Below are positions 1 through 8,960 of a stretch of 35,729 bases of DNA, piece by piece. Within the stretch, counting starts at the first letter, position 1. The number at the start of each line of letters is the position of its first letter. Under the pieces are notes generated by a model. The model was given only the letters and a program-made list of their open reading frames with translations, searched no databases and was not told the origin of the DNA. The position numbers and the translations under genes were made by a program. The stretch comes from an uncultured Collinsella sp. (lineage in GTDB: Bacteria; Actinomycetota; Coriobacteriia; Coriobacteriales; Coriobacteriaceae): assembly GCA_902495945.1 (NCBI GenBank), contig CABUZD010000006.1, forward strand, positions 1-35,729, given 5' to 3'.

Positions 1-197
1 AGCACATTAAGTCCTTACCTTTGCGTGCGGAACTCGCGACAAACTCAACCCGCGCCCGCCGGCCCCGGAGACCCTCCCTGCCGTCACATTGTTCGAGCCG
101 TTGTTGCTGCTCGCCGCTTCGCGGCTCGGCGGCCCCGTTCTCCGCGGCGGGGTTGTCTAAGGTTCTTGTTGAAGCTCGGCCATTGGCTCAAATGGAA
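1..197. other. Left-edge non-coding or unassigned stretch
   Basis: GC-rich sequence before the first terminator. Short open frames exist on the plus strand, but they have no ribosome binding site and no recognisable product. It may be the edge of a gene or repeat lying mostly outside the window. I see no supported feature. Confidence 0.3.
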
Positions 198-227
198 ACG
201 GGAGACGCATCTGCATCCCCCGTTTTT
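198..227 (-). terminator. Terminator downstream of the YfcE-like gene
   Basis: An imperfect GC-rich hairpin (ACGGGaGA...TCcCCCGT arms) lies just past the stop of the minus-strand phosphodiesterase gene. A T-tract follows the hairpin on the plus strand and a shorter one on the minus strand, so it may work in both directions. Confidence 0.55.
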
Positions 228-234
228 GTTGTGG

Positions 235-702
235 TTACTCTAGATCAATAAATTTAGTGCTTAGGATCTTGCCGTCTTTTACTAGCATTCTGGCCATGGT
301 GGGGCCTCGGGTGCCTCTGGGGTAGCTGGCGCTGCCCGGGTTGAGGACTAAGCAGCGGCCCACTTGGGCTTCTTTGGTTACGTGGGTGTGGCCGTTGATG
401 GCTACGTCTACGGATCCCACCGGAAGGTCTTCGCGGTAGTGGGCTACGGCGAATTTGAGGCCTTCGTAGGTAAAGAGCGCAAGACGGTCTACATCGGGAC
501 CGTAGTCGCGGTAGTAATCGTTGTTGCCCAGTACGGCCCGTACGGGGGCGATGGTGCATAGGTGCTCGTAGTCCATCTCTGACGTGAGGTCGCCGGCGTG
601 GATAATCAGGTCTGCGCCCTCAAGCTCATCCAGGAGCGCAGGCGATAAATAGCCGTGGGTGTCCGAGATGATGTCGATACGCTTGGCGCTTGCACTGTTC
701 AT
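235..702 (-). CDS. YfcE/MJ0936-type metallophosphoesterase
   Basis: A 155-residue protein of the calcineurin-like phosphoesterase superfamily, YfcE/MJ0936 group, which hydrolyses phosphodiesters with two bound metal ions; the natural substrate is usually unknown. The metal-site motifs are complete: SDTHG (D14, H16), HAGD (D38), GNND (about 59-62), a His near 88 (AHYRED) and NGHTHV (H105, H107). The length is typical of the family. I chose the ATG at 702 because GGAAGGG lies just upstream and the phosphoesterase fold starts directly after it; the frame stays open further upstream, but that part has no family match and crosses the terminator of the neighbouring operon. It is probably a single-gene unit, bounded by terminators on both sides. 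Cytosolic. Confidence 0.9.
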   Translation of the reverse strand: MNSASAKRIDIISDTHGYLSPALLDELEGADLIIHAGDLTSEMDYEHLCTIAPVRAVLGNNDYYRDYGPDVDRLALFTYEGLKFAVAHYREDLPVGSVDVAINGHTHVTKEAQVGRCLVLNPGSASYPRGTRGPTMARMLVKDGKILSTKFIDLE

Positions 703-741
703 GGGATCCCTTCCGCAAAAAACGATTCGGCAGACACATAC

Positions 742-791
742 AAAAAGGCCCCACGGCTCCGCAGACGATGGGTCTACAGGGCTGCGGGGCC
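742..791 (-). terminator. Terminator of the GT2-LytS-LytR operon
   Basis: Strong GC hairpin (GGCCCCGCAG arm pairing with CTGCGG...GGGGCC) followed on the minus strand by TTTTT, immediately after the stop of the response regulator gene. Confidence 0.8.
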
Positions 792-797
792 AGTGTG

Positions 798-1514
798 CTA
801 GAGACTCAGAGCCTTCTTGAGCGGCACGACGCGGCGGCGCGAAACCGGAACGCGTTCGTCGACGCCCGTAATGCCCAGCTGGATGGCACCCGAGGGCACC
901 GTCTCCACATCCGTGACGCACGCCAAGTTGACGATATAGCGGCGGTGAACACGGAAGAAGCCAAAGTCGCAGAGCTTGGCCTCAAACTGCGCCAGCGAGG
1001 TCGTCGACAAAAAGCGATCATCGACGGTATAGATGCAGGAGTAATCGTCCTTGGCCATGATAAAGCGAATGTCGTCCACGGGAATGAGCACCTTGCGGCC
1101 GCCCTTTTCCACCGGGATACGCTCGATGGTCACCTTGCTGTCCGTAACCGGCTTGGTGCGTTGCATGACCTTCTCGATCGCGCGATCCAAGCGAGCTTCT
1201 TCGACCGGCTTCATCAGATAATCGACGGCATCCACGTCGAATGCCTCGACCGCATGGTCACTATACGCAGTCACAAACACGATCGCCGGCGGATTTTTGA
1301 GCTTATGCAGCGCCTCGGCAAGTTGCAGGCCCGAGGCACCGGGCATCGAAATATCGAGAAACACGACATCCACGCGACTTTCCATAAGCATCTCGATGGC
1401 GGAGCGGACGCTCGACGCCTCCGTGATCGTGCCGATCTTGCCCGTTTGCTCGAGCAGGAAGCGAAGCTCCGAGCGAGCCGGCGCCTCATCATCCACAATC
1501 ATCGCACGCAGCAT
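798..1514 (-). CDS. LytTR-family response regulator (pair 1)
   Basis: A 238-residue response regulator of the LytR/AgrA group. The receiver domain spans about 1-120: acidic pocket VDDE (8-10), phospho-acceptor Asp at about 54 (FLDISMPG), and the late KP pair. A LytTR DNA-binding domain occupies about 135-235, with the typical FFRVHRRYIVN and PVSRRR stretches. It should bind direct repeats at promoters once phosphorylated by the adjacent kinase. I chose ATG 1514 over an upstream TTG at 1535 because family receivers begin within a few residues of the first beta strand; a GAAAGG element lies about 10 nt upstream. It is the last gene of a three-gene minus-strand operon, 72 nt after the kinase gene. 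It is a close paralogue of the regulator at 6684-7418. Confidence 0.92.
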   Translation of the reverse strand: MLRAMIVDDEAPARSELRFLLEQTGKIGTITEASSVRSAIEMLMESRVDVVFLDISMPGASGLQLAEALHKLKNPPAIVFVTAYSDHAVEAFDVDAVDYLMKPVEEARLDRAIEKVMQRTKPVTDSKVTIERIPVEKGGRKVLIPVDDIRFIMAKDDYSCIYTVDDRFLSTTSLAQFEAKLCDFGFFRVHRRYIVNLACVTDVETVPSGAIQLGITGVDERVPVSRRRVVPLKKALSL

Positions 1515-1586
1515 AGGGATAAAACCTTTCGTCAACTAACTACGCCGGGCATCCGTCGCATGACGTTGAGCCCGTAGCCTTTTATT

Positions 1587-2930
1587 TTACTCTTGAATGT
1601 CAAAGATGCTCTCTGACAAATCAAGATGAAGGAGCACTTTGGTGCCCTTGCCCGGCGCCGATTCGACACGCGTATAGGAGTGCGGCCCATAAAAGCGATG
1701 GATGCGCTCCGAAATATTGTGCATGGCCACACCGGCGCCGCCACCCTGGGGAGAGCTGGCGTCGGGACGGGCAGAGCGCTCGTCAAACAGTCTGGCGGCG
1801 GTACCCTCATCCATGCCCACGCCATTATCGGCCACGGCAATCAAGATTGCATCCTCGCCGTCTTGGTGAACGGTCACGTCGATCCTCAGGGCGTCGTCAT
1901 CGCCCATACCATGACGTACGGCGTTCTCGACAATCGGCTGGATCACGAACGCCGGCACCAGCGTATCTTCCACGTCCTCGGACACATCGAATGTCGCAAG
2001 CACGCGGTCCTCGCCAAAGCGGGCCTTCTCAAAGGTAAGGTAGCGCTTGGTCTGTGCGACCTCGCGCGAGACCGGAATAAGCGATCCCGAGTTGTCGAGT
2101 GTGGCACGATAGAACGATGAGAACTCACGAAGCAGTTCGCGGGCCCGCAGCGGGTCGGTGCGCGTAAACGATGCAATGGTGTTCAGCGTGTTGAACAGGA
2201 AGTGCGGGTTAATCTGCGCCTGCAGCGCACGCACCTCGGCGCGCGCCGTGAGTTCCTTTTGCACCTCGAGCTCGTGGATGGCGAGCTGCGTGGACAAGAT
2301 CTCGGCAAAGCCCGAGGCAAGCGCGTACTGGGTACGGTCGACGGCGCGCGGGGTCTTGTAGTAGAACTTGAGCGTGCCGACGGTACGATCGCCCACCTTG
2401 ATGGGGGCGATAATGCCGGCGGGGACTTGGTTGTGCGAGCCGTCCGAGCCCACGACATCCACCATACGGTTGAACGACTGCACGATGCCATGTTCGATAA
2501 CGTAGCGTGTGGCAAGCGTGTGGATGGGAGTATCGGGCAGCAGTTTTTCCTCAAACTCGCCCGCGCAGGCAAGCACGTTGTCCTCGTCGGTGATGGCCAC
2601 CGTCATGGCGCGCGTCTCGGGCAAAATGCGCCGGCACACCAAACGCGCCGACTCCTGCGTCAGACCGCCCTTAATGTCCTCGAGCATGGCCGAGGCCACC
2701 GAGAGCGTCTCCTCGGTGTACTGGGAGCGCACCGAATCGGGATTGAGCGTCAAAAAGATAAAGATACACAGAAAGATGCACAGCAGCGCGCAGGCAATCA
2801 CCGTGGCGATCGGCTCGATACCGGTCACCAAGGCAAAAATAAAGTACACCAGCACGCAAATGGCGCAGGCAACGGCAATGATGCGAAAGATTGATATTGA
2901 ACTATCGCGCTGGGCGCGGCGGTCGATCAT
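1587..2930 (-). CDS. LytS-type sensor histidine kinase (pair 1)
   Basis: A 447-residue membrane sensor kinase of the His_kinase (PF06580) group. Two hydrophobic segments (about 13-36 and 40-63) lie at the N-terminus, followed by a GAF-like sensory region (about 90-205), a phospho-acceptor helix with QAQINPHFLFNT (His about 243), and a GHKL ATPase domain with an N-box (IVENAVRHG, about 333-341) and G-box DNGVGM (about 368-373). It should phosphorylate the LytTR regulator downstream. The start ATG overlaps the stop of the upstream glycosyltransferase gene by four bases (ATGA), so translation is probably coupled. The short extracellular loop suggests the signal is sensed in the membrane or by the GAF-like part. 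The ligand is unknown. Confidence 0.92.
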   Translation of the reverse strand: MIDRRAQRDSSISIFRIIAVACAICVLVYFIFALVTGIEPIATVIACALLCIFLCIFIFLTLNPDSVRSQYTEETLSVASAMLEDIKGGLTQESARLVCRRILPETRAMTVAITDEDNVLACAGEFEEKLLPDTPIHTLATRYVIEHGIVQSFNRMVDVVGSDGSHNQVPAGIIAPIKVGDRTVGTLKFYYKTPRAVDRTQYALASGFAEILSTQLAIHELEVQKELTARAEVRALQAQINPHFLFNTLNTIASFTRTDPLRARELLREFSSFYRATLDNSGSLIPVSREVAQTKRYLTFEKARFGEDRVLATFDVSEDVEDTLVPAFVIQPIVENAVRHGMGDDDALRIDVTVHQDGEDAILIAVADNGVGMDEGTAARLFDERSARPDASSPQGGGAGVAMHNISERIHRFYGPHSYTRVESAPGKGTKVLLHLDLSESIFDIQE

Positions 2931-4114
2931 TCGGCCCCCTCCAGGATACTGATCAGTTGTGCGTCACGCCAAAGCCCGTCCATGATCTTGGGCCAAAAGC
3001 TCTGGAAACGCAGGTAGCTTGCAGCGTTTTGGCGCGCATAGGCCTTTGCCTCGTCGATACCATGGCGCCAGATGCGCAGGTAGCCCTCATGCTCGCGGGT
3101 AAACACGCTGCGGACCATAGCGGTCTTGCGCACGCGGTCGTCGAGCTCGCGCGAAATCCACGGGCCCGGGTAGGGCATGAGCGATGCCGCCGTAACGGGA
3201 ATGAGCTCCTTTTGATGCGCGGCGAATGTCAACTTGGCCCGTTCGTAGTACCAACGGTATACATCCTGCATAAAGCGCGGTGAGCGCTTTTCGGACTCCG
3301 GAGGCAGATGGCGCACGGTCCACTCGTTATCGAACCACACGTCGTAGCCAAACATGCGCATGTTAAAGAGGTAATCCAAGTCCTCGCCGCGGGTGATAAA
3401 CGGGTCAAAGGCCACACGCGTAAAGGCACGGGCGTGCAGGGCCATCAGGCCGCCGCACACGTAGTTGGAGCGCGAGATGCGGGTGCCCGAAAGCGCCTTT
3501 TTCATCCAACGGTTGAACTCGATGCGCTTGGTCCACCAACGATGGCAGATGCCCGCCTTGTCCGTGGGAGCCAGCGGCGAGCCGTCGCGATCGTAGAAAT
3601 AGCCGCTCTTGACCAAGATCGGCAAGCCCTGACGCGTCTGCTGCCCCAACGCATAGGTCGCGCGCTTCATAAAGTCGGCGTCGATGACAGTCTCATCGTC
3701 ATCCAAGAAGATAACCGCGTCATGCCCCAGCACAGCGGCACAGGCTAGCCCCATATTGCGGATGGCACCGTAGCCTCGCAGGCTCACGCACTCGCCCGAA
3801 CCCTTGGGCGCGATCTGAGCAACCCGGTCTGCGATATGCGAGGCCTGGGTGTTGGTGACAACGGTGACCTTGAGCGTGGGATGCGCGTCGACAATCTCGT
3901 GCACGCGCAGCGACACATCGGCTGTGGCAGAAACGGGACAGACCACCAAAAGGATGATGCGCGGGATGTCGCGCACCTGCTCAAGCGAGGCCAGGCAGCG
4001 GTCGAGTTCGGGATTGTCGGCGTTGAGTCGTGTCGAATGGTCATAGGTGCCAGGGGCGTTTGCGCAAGCGTCATCGCCCGCCCAATACGTTGGAATCACG
4101 ATTGTGGCGTTCAT
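2927..4114 (-). CDS. Family 2 (GT-A) glycosyltransferase
   Basis: A 395-residue GT-A fold glycosyltransferase. The N-terminus reads TIVIPTYW, as in GT2 enzymes, and a metal/nucleotide-sugar DDD motif sits at about 138-140 (IFLDDDETV). A later RGEDLDY stretch corresponds to the acceptor/catalytic ED region. No transmembrane segment is obvious, so it probably acts at the inner membrane face. It is the first gene of an operon with the LytS/LytR pair, overlapping the kinase gene by 4 nt, with GGGAGGG upstream of the ATG. The acceptor (cell-wall polymer, glycolipid or polysaccharide) cannot be told from sequence. Linkage to a LytTR system suggests a role in the envelope. Confidence 0.82.
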   Translation of the reverse strand: MNATIVIPTYWAGDDACANAPGTYDHSTRLNADNPELDRCLASLEQVRDIPRIILLVVCPVSATADVSLRVHEIVDAHPTLKVTVVTNTQASHIADRVAQIAPKGSGECVSLRGYGAIRNMGLACAAVLGHDAVIFLDDDETVIDADFMKRATYALGQQTRQGLPILVKSGYFYDRDGSPLAPTDKAGICHRWWTKRIEFNRWMKKALSGTRISRSNYVCGGLMALHARAFTRVAFDPFITRGEDLDYLFNMRMFGYDVWFDNEWTVRHLPPESEKRSPRFMQDVYRWYYERAKLTFAAHQKELIPVTAASLMPYPGPWISRELDDRVRKTAMVRSVFTREHEGYLRIWRHGIDEAKAYARQNAASYLRFQSFWPKIMDGLWRDAQLISILEGAE

Positions 4115-4134
4115 GCCTTACCCTCCCTGCAACA

Positions 4135-4171
4135 CAAAAAACGGGACGCCGCCAAACACAGGCGACGCCCC
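4135..4171 (-). terminator. Terminator of the MFS permease gene
   Basis: GC-rich hairpin (GGGGCGTCGCC pairing with GGCGGCGTCCC, two imperfect pairs) followed on the minus strand by GTTTTTTG. It lies between the permease gene and the glycosyltransferase start and separates the two transcription units. Confidence 0.8.
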
Positions 4172-4286
4172 GCGACCTAGCTGATTCCATCATACCCACT
4201 TGGGCAAATCATTGCTCGCAAGTCGCAATGTTTATTGCGGATAACCCCAAAAGAGTACCGTGGACAGGCACAATAGCTGCTCGCTC

Positions 4287-5546
4287 CTATGCGGCATGCT
4301 CTGCCGCCCGAGTCATGCGGGACAGACGGACCAGCAGCACAAAGCCAAGCACCAGCAGCACGCCGATGGAAAGGACACCCAGCGACGGGTTGCCGGTCAG
4401 CGAGGTGACGACCGACACCAGGAAGGTGCCCATCACGCTTGCGTAGCGGCCAAAGATATCAAAGAAGCCGTAGTACTCGTTGGACTTTTCCTTGGGGATG
4501 ATGCGGCCAAAATAGCTGCGGCTGAGCGCCTGCACGCCACCTTGGAACAAGCCGACCAAAATGGCGAGCACCCAAAACTCAAAGGCGGTCTTTAAGAAAA
4601 ACGCGGCAAAGAGCACGATGCCCATGTAAGCGGCGACGGCCACCATGATCATGTTGAGCGTGCCCACGCGACCGGCGAGCTTGCCGTAGATGATGGCGGA
4701 CGGGAAAGCGACGAACTGCGTAACGAGCAGTGCCAGTACCAGCTGGGTCGAGTCGATGCCCAGAGCCGATCCGTAGCTGGTTGCCATGGAGATGACCGTA
4801 TGGACACCATCGATGTAGAAGAAGAACGCGATCATGTAGACCAGCACGGGCTTATTGTGGGCGATCTCGCGCATGGTGTGTCCGACCTCGGAGAACACGC
4901 CGCCCACGATGTGGCCGATGGTGTCCTGGGGACCGCGCTCGCGACCGTACTTTTGCTTATAGGTGCGAATGAGCGGCAGGGTAAAGATGAGCCACCAGGC
5001 ACCGGTGATGACAAACGACAGGCGCGTTGCCAGCATGGTGGGGACGCCAAGAGCGGGGCCACCCATGATAAGCGCCAGGCAGATGATGAACGGCACGGTA
5101 GAACCGATGTAGCCCCAGGCATAGCCCGAGCTGGACACGGCGTCCATGCGCTCGTCGGTGGTAATGTCGGGCAGCATGGCGTCGTAGAACGTCATAGAAG
5201 AGTTAAGGCCGATAGTGCACAGCACGTACACGGTCAAAAATGCCATGGCGGACATGGGGATAGCCTGCGCCAGGCAAAGAACCAGGCCCGTGAGGAAGAA
5301 GCCCAAGAAGAACTTGATCTTGTTGCCGGCGTAATCGGCAAGCGCTCCCAGAATGGGCATGAGCATGGCAATGACCAGCGAGGCAATCGTCTGCGCGTTG
5401 CCCCAAGCGACCACCAGGTCTGCCGAGGAAGCACCGGTATTGATGGCGTTAAAGTAGATGGGCACCACCGAGGTATTGAGCAGCACGAGGGCCGAGTTGC
5501 CCACATCGTACATAACCCAGTTACGCTCGAGCTTGGTGTATTTCAT
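4287..5546 (-). CDS. Atg22/UMF1-type MFS permease
   Basis: A 419-residue, strongly hydrophobic protein with about 12 predicted membrane segments. The N-terminal YDVGNSA sequence and overall layout match the bacterial UMF1 group of the major facilitator superfamily, related to yeast Atg22 vacuolar amino-acid effluxers (PF11700). Length is typical. The ATG has GAAGGGG upstream. It stands alone between a terminator and the phospholipase-like gene. Substrate is unknown; amino-acid or peptide efflux is a guess from the family. Confidence 0.85.
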   Translation of the reverse strand: MKYTKLERNWVMYDVGNSALVLLNTSVVPIYFNAINTGASSADLVVAWGNAQTIASLVIAMLMPILGALADYAGNKIKFFLGFFLTGLVLCLAQAIPMSAMAFLTVYVLCTIGLNSSMTFYDAMLPDITTDERMDAVSSSGYAWGYIGSTVPFIICLALIMGGPALGVPTMLATRLSFVITGAWWLIFTLPLIRTYKQKYGRERGPQDTIGHIVGGVFSEVGHTMREIAHNKPVLVYMIAFFFYIDGVHTVISMATSYGSALGIDSTQLVLALLVTQFVAFPSAIIYGKLAGRVGTLNMIMVAVAAYMGIVLFAAFFLKTAFEFWVLAILVGLFQGGVQALSRSYFGRIIPKEKSNEYYGFFDIFGRYASVMGTFLVSVVTSLTGNPSLGVLSIGVLLVLGFVLLVRLSRMTRAAEHAA

Positions 5547-5647
5547 GGACAGGGCCCCTTCGTATTCGCCCGATATGCAGTTAGTTCATCGTACCCCAAT
5601 TGTCCAGAAGCGCCGGTAAGGATTCGGCAAAGGGGCACGCACGAGCC

Positions 5648-6592
5648 CTACTCCTCGCGGTCGAACTCTTCGTCGGCGCCGAGCACGCGACCGCTGTAAT
5701 TGACGTGGTTGGTCACGGCTTCCATATCGCCGGTCTCGATAAAGCGGGCAACCGTGCACTCGTAATCGAGCAGCGCGCGGTCAAAGACCTCGGGGAAGCT
5801 CTCGGTCGAGACTTCATCGGTAAAGGGGTTCTTCCATGCCAAATGGCCCAGGTTGCCGGTACGCTCGGGCAGCTCGGTCGTCACGCGGTGCGCAAGGCCG
5901 TCGAGCAGCGAATAATCGTGCACCAAGCCCTCAAGCAGGGCAATCGCGCGCGTCTTGGCCGAACCGGCCGGCTCGATAGTGCGGTAGAGCAGCTGCATGT
6001 CCGAGACGGCGCCGGCGTACTCCCCCGCCGGGATGTCGATACCGTACACGCGCCCGGCGACGTAGCTCATCAGCACGCCGGCAACGCGATTGATGCGGTC
6101 GGTAGTGACAATCTCGCCCGCCGGAGGATAATCCTCGACCGTGGCCCCGTCACGTTTGAGCTGCAGCATCAGCACGTCCAAGTCGCTTTCGAGCACGGCA
6201 TGAACTTGACTGCCCGAAGCCTCGAGCTCGGGATCGGACTCGACAATGCCAAACTGCTGCTCGTAGACAAAGGGGTGGGCATTGCGATCGAGCACATAGT
6301 GCGACAGCAGGCCCAGCGCAAAGGCGCGACCCAGATTGGCATCGCGCGGCTGTAGGTGCGACACGCCGTCGCGCAGGCACGAGAACTGGCGCGACATGCG
6401 CGAGCGGTGCATGACCTGAGCAAGCGACATACAGTCGGAGATGCGCGGCGTGAGCATGTGGAAGAAAAACGGGTCGGGACCTTGGTTTCCCAGGATAAAG
6501 GCGATGCGCTCCTCGTCGGACGTAATAACGCCCTGCGGAAGACGGTCGATGCTTTCCTCGCCAAACAGATGATGCGTAATGAGCGCGGGCAT
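5648..6592 (-). CDS. Zinc-dependent phospholipase C-like protein
   Basis: A 314-residue protein that resembles the Zn_dep_PLPC family (PF00882). Metal-ligand-like residues are seen in THH (7-8), GPDPF (D40), HML (H45) and SHYVLDRNAHPF (H98, D102, H106). No signal peptide is seen, so it may act inside the cell, and membership does not prove phospholipase activity. The start is supported by AAAGGA about 6 nt before the ATG. It lies 91 nt downstream of the second LytTR regulator on the same strand with no clear terminator between them, so it may be read through from that operon. Confidence 0.7.
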   Translation of the reverse strand: MPALITHHLFGEESIDRLPQGVITSDEERIAFILGNQGPDPFFFHMLTPRISDCMSLAQVMHRSRMSRQFSCLRDGVSHLQPRDANLGRAFALGLLSHYVLDRNAHPFVYEQQFGIVESDPELEASGSQVHAVLESDLDVLMLQLKRDGATVEDYPPAGEIVTTDRINRVAGVLMSYVAGRVYGIDIPAGEYAGAVSDMQLLYRTIEPAGSAKTRAIALLEGLVHDYSLLDGLAHRVTTELPERTGNLGHLAWKNPFTDEVSTESFPEVFDRALLDYECTVARFIETGDMEAVTNHVNYSGRVLGADEEFDREE

Positions 6593-6683
6593 AATAATCC
6601 TTTCAATTTCATTCGATGCAATCCATTATGCCCACCGCACAGTCATGCCAAACCTGTAACGGCAAACGATGGCACACCGACCC

Positions 6684-7418
6684 TTACGCAAGCCCCAAGT
6701 GCGATTTGACCTCGGCAGCGCGACGGCGGGACACGGGCACCATCGAGGTTACGCGATCGAGCCTGAGCTCCATCAGGCCCGTGGAGCCGATCTCGACATT
6801 ATGTACGTCTTCCAAATTAACCAGATAGCTGCGGTGGACGCGGATAAAGCCCTCGGAGGCCAGGCGACGCTCGAGCGAGGAAATAGACTCATTGATCAGG
6901 TACGTCCCCTCGGCGCAGACGGCGTTGCAAAAATCGGCGCGCGCCTCAAAGTAGCAGACATCCGCCACGGGAATGAACACCTTTTTGCCCCCGCGATCCA
7001 CCGTCAGGCGCAAAGGCTGGCGCGGAGCATGGACGACGCGGCGAGCCCCCAGGGCAGTCTCGATCTTGTCGAGCGCCTTTGACAGGCGGGCATCCTCGAC
7101 CGGTTTGACGATGTAATCGACAGCATCGAGGTTATAGGCATCGGCCGCATACTCGGCAAATGCCGTCACAAACACCACGACCGGCGGCTTCTTTAGGTTC
7201 TGCAACGTCTCGGCAAGCTCAATTCCCGAGCGACCGGGCATGGTAATGTCTAAAAACAGCACATCGGGCTTGTTCGACAGAATCGACTCCACGGCTTCGG
7301 TGACATTGCCCGCCTCGGCAATCTGACCCACACGCGTATCCTTTTCCAACAGATAACGTAGCTCAGCCCTAATTGGAGGCTCGTCATCAACCACCAGGAT
7401 GTTCCAGCCTTCGGACAT
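6684..7418 (-). CDS. LytTR-family response regulator (pair 2)
   Basis: A 244-residue LytR/AgrA-type response regulator. The receiver (about 5-122) has acidic residues VVDDE (10-13) and phospho-Asp about 57 (FLDITMPG). The LytTR DNA-binding domain (about 140-240) carries FIRVHRSYLVN and PVSRRR. ATG 7418 is preferred over an upstream TTG because GAGGGG sits about 8 nt before it and the receiver fold begins at once. It follows its kinase gene by 39 nt. It shares many residues with the regulator at 798-1514, so the two pairs look like an old duplication. Confidence 0.92.
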   Translation of the reverse strand: MSEGWNILVVDDEPPIRAELRYLLEKDTRVGQIAEAGNVTEAVESILSNKPDVLFLDITMPGRSGIELAETLQNLKKPPVVVFVTAFAEYAADAYNLDAVDYIVKPVEDARLSKALDKIETALGARRVVHAPRQPLRLTVDRGGKKVFIPVADVCYFEARADFCNAVCAEGTYLINESISSLERRLASEGFIRVHRSYLVNLEDVHNVEIGSTGLMELRLDRVTSMVPVSRRRAAEVKSHLGLA

Positions 7419-7457
7419 ATGCGCTTCCCCTCTTTTTTCTCTCAATCCAACCGCGTG

Positions 7458-8849
7458 CTACACCGTTAGCGGCGCCGGCTCATGCGGCTCGCCGTTCAAC
7501 TCAACGATGACCTGCGTTCCCACGCCCTCCTGGGACTTCACACGCATGCCAGAATCTTCTCCGTAAAAGAAATGGATGCGCTGAAGCACGTTGAAGAGCG
7601 CCAGGCCGCAACCTCGCTTGACGGAGCCGTCGGCGGTAATGCTCTCGGGCTCCTCTCGGCGATGCTGCTCAAACAGATGCGCGCAGACTTCTTCGCTCAT
7701 CCCGATGCCGTCATCTTCGACGATGATCTCCAAGCCGTCATCGGTCTCAAAAGCCCTAACACGAATAGAAAGCGGCTCGATCTCGCGCTGCGCATGCTTG
7801 ATGCAGTTTTCGAGCAGCGGCTGCAAGATAAACGGCGGTACTAGGCTGTCGCGCACCTCAAAGTCGATGTCGACCGAAACACGCAGACGGCCGTCGCCAT
7901 ACCGGGCCTGCATAAGATTGATATAACGAGTGCCCTGCTCCACCTCGTGCTCGAGCGTGGTGAGCGTATCGGAGTCAGAAAGCGTCTGACGGTAATAATT
8001 GGAAAAATCGATGAGCAACGATCGCGCCTTGTCGGGCTCGGTTCGAACGAGCGACACGATCGTGCTAATGGTATTGAACAGAAAATGCGGGTCGACCTGC
8101 GACTGCAGGGCACGAAGCTCAACGCGGGCTGTGAGCTCATCCTGGCGCTCGAGCTCAAAGCTCGCGAGTTGCGTGGAAATTAGATCGGCAAAGCCCGAGG
8201 CCAACGCCGTCTGGCGCATATCGATGCTGCTCAGGCGGGGATAGTACAGCTCGAGCGTACCCACGCAATGTCCGCGCACGGTAAGCGGCGCGACAATGCC
8301 GGCGCGCAGGCGGGGAAAATAGCCGCCCGTCTCATTGGATGTGTCACGCGAAAACACGCTCTGCTCGCCCGTCTCAATCACACTGAGCGTGGTCTTGAGC
8401 ACGACCGGGGTGCCGGCAGGGCACTTTGCCGAGTCCTCGCCCCAGCTTGCCAACACCTGTTTGCCATCGGTAAAGCAGATGGCCGAGGCGATGGTCTCGG
8501 ACAGGATGATTTTAGAGGCGCCCAGGGCCGCTTCGGGCGTAAGGCCGCGCGACGTGTAGGCGAATATTTTTGATGCGATGGCGAGCGTACGGTCGGTTGC
8601 GCTCGATGTGAGGTCGTCGGGGACCACAAAGACATACGAGAAAAAGAAGCACAGCATGACCAGGCCGGCAATAACGACAACGCCCGGAACGGGATTGGGA
8701 TTATCGGTTAAATCCCAGATAAGCAGCAGGATAAGCGCCGGAACGACAACACCGAGCAGGATGGCCTGGACCACATGCTGGGCCGTACGAAAGACCTTGG
8801 TAGAGTTGTAGCTCTTGCCCAGAATCAGCCTGTTTAAATCCACCGTCAT
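7458..8849 (-). CDS. LytS-type sensor histidine kinase (pair 2)
   Basis: A 463-residue sensor kinase with the same plan as the one at 1587-2930. It has two membrane segments (about 27-46 and 57-76), a GAF-like region (about 100-215), a His_kinase helix with QSQVDPHFLFNT (His about 255; Asp replaces the usual Asn two places before the His), and a GHKL ATPase domain with LLENCIKHA and DDGIGM. The ATG at 8849 has AAAGGGG touching it with no spacer. A GTG at 8843 is spaced ideally from the same element, so the true start may be 8843 (two residues shorter). It is transcribed with the downstream regulator. Confidence 0.9.
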   Translation of the reverse strand: MTVDLNRLILGKSYNSTKVFRTAQHVVQAILLGVVVPALILLLIWDLTDNPNPVPGVVVIAGLVMLCFFFSYVFVVPDDLTSSATDRTLAIASKIFAYTSRGLTPEAALGASKIILSETIASAICFTDGKQVLASWGEDSAKCPAGTPVVLKTTLSVIETGEQSVFSRDTSNETGGYFPRLRAGIVAPLTVRGHCVGTLELYYPRLSSIDMRQTALASGFADLISTQLASFELERQDELTARVELRALQSQVDPHFLFNTISTIVSLVRTEPDKARSLLIDFSNYYRQTLSDSDTLTTLEHEVEQGTRYINLMQARYGDGRLRVSVDIDFEVRDSLVPPFILQPLLENCIKHAQREIEPLSIRVRAFETDDGLEIIVEDDGIGMSEEVCAHLFEQHRREEPESITADGSVKRGCGLALFNVLQRIHFFYGEDSGMRVKSQEGVGTQVIVELNGEPHEPAPLTV

Positions 8850-8874
8850 CCCCTTTTATCTATCGCACCCATAG

Positions 8875-8902
8875 CAATAAAGAGGGCCGCAAGCGACCCT
8901 CT
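8875..8902 (-). terminator. Terminator of the amidohydrolase gene
   Basis: Near-perfect hairpin (AGAGGGTCGC, two-base loop, GCGGCCCTCT) followed by TTTATTG on the minus strand, downstream of the amidohydrolase gene and just before the kinase start. Confidence 0.75.
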
Positions 8903-8960
8903 CCATTGCATTATGCAATCAAATACTGTGTTTTACATCCAGTCGTCGATGAACGGTAGT

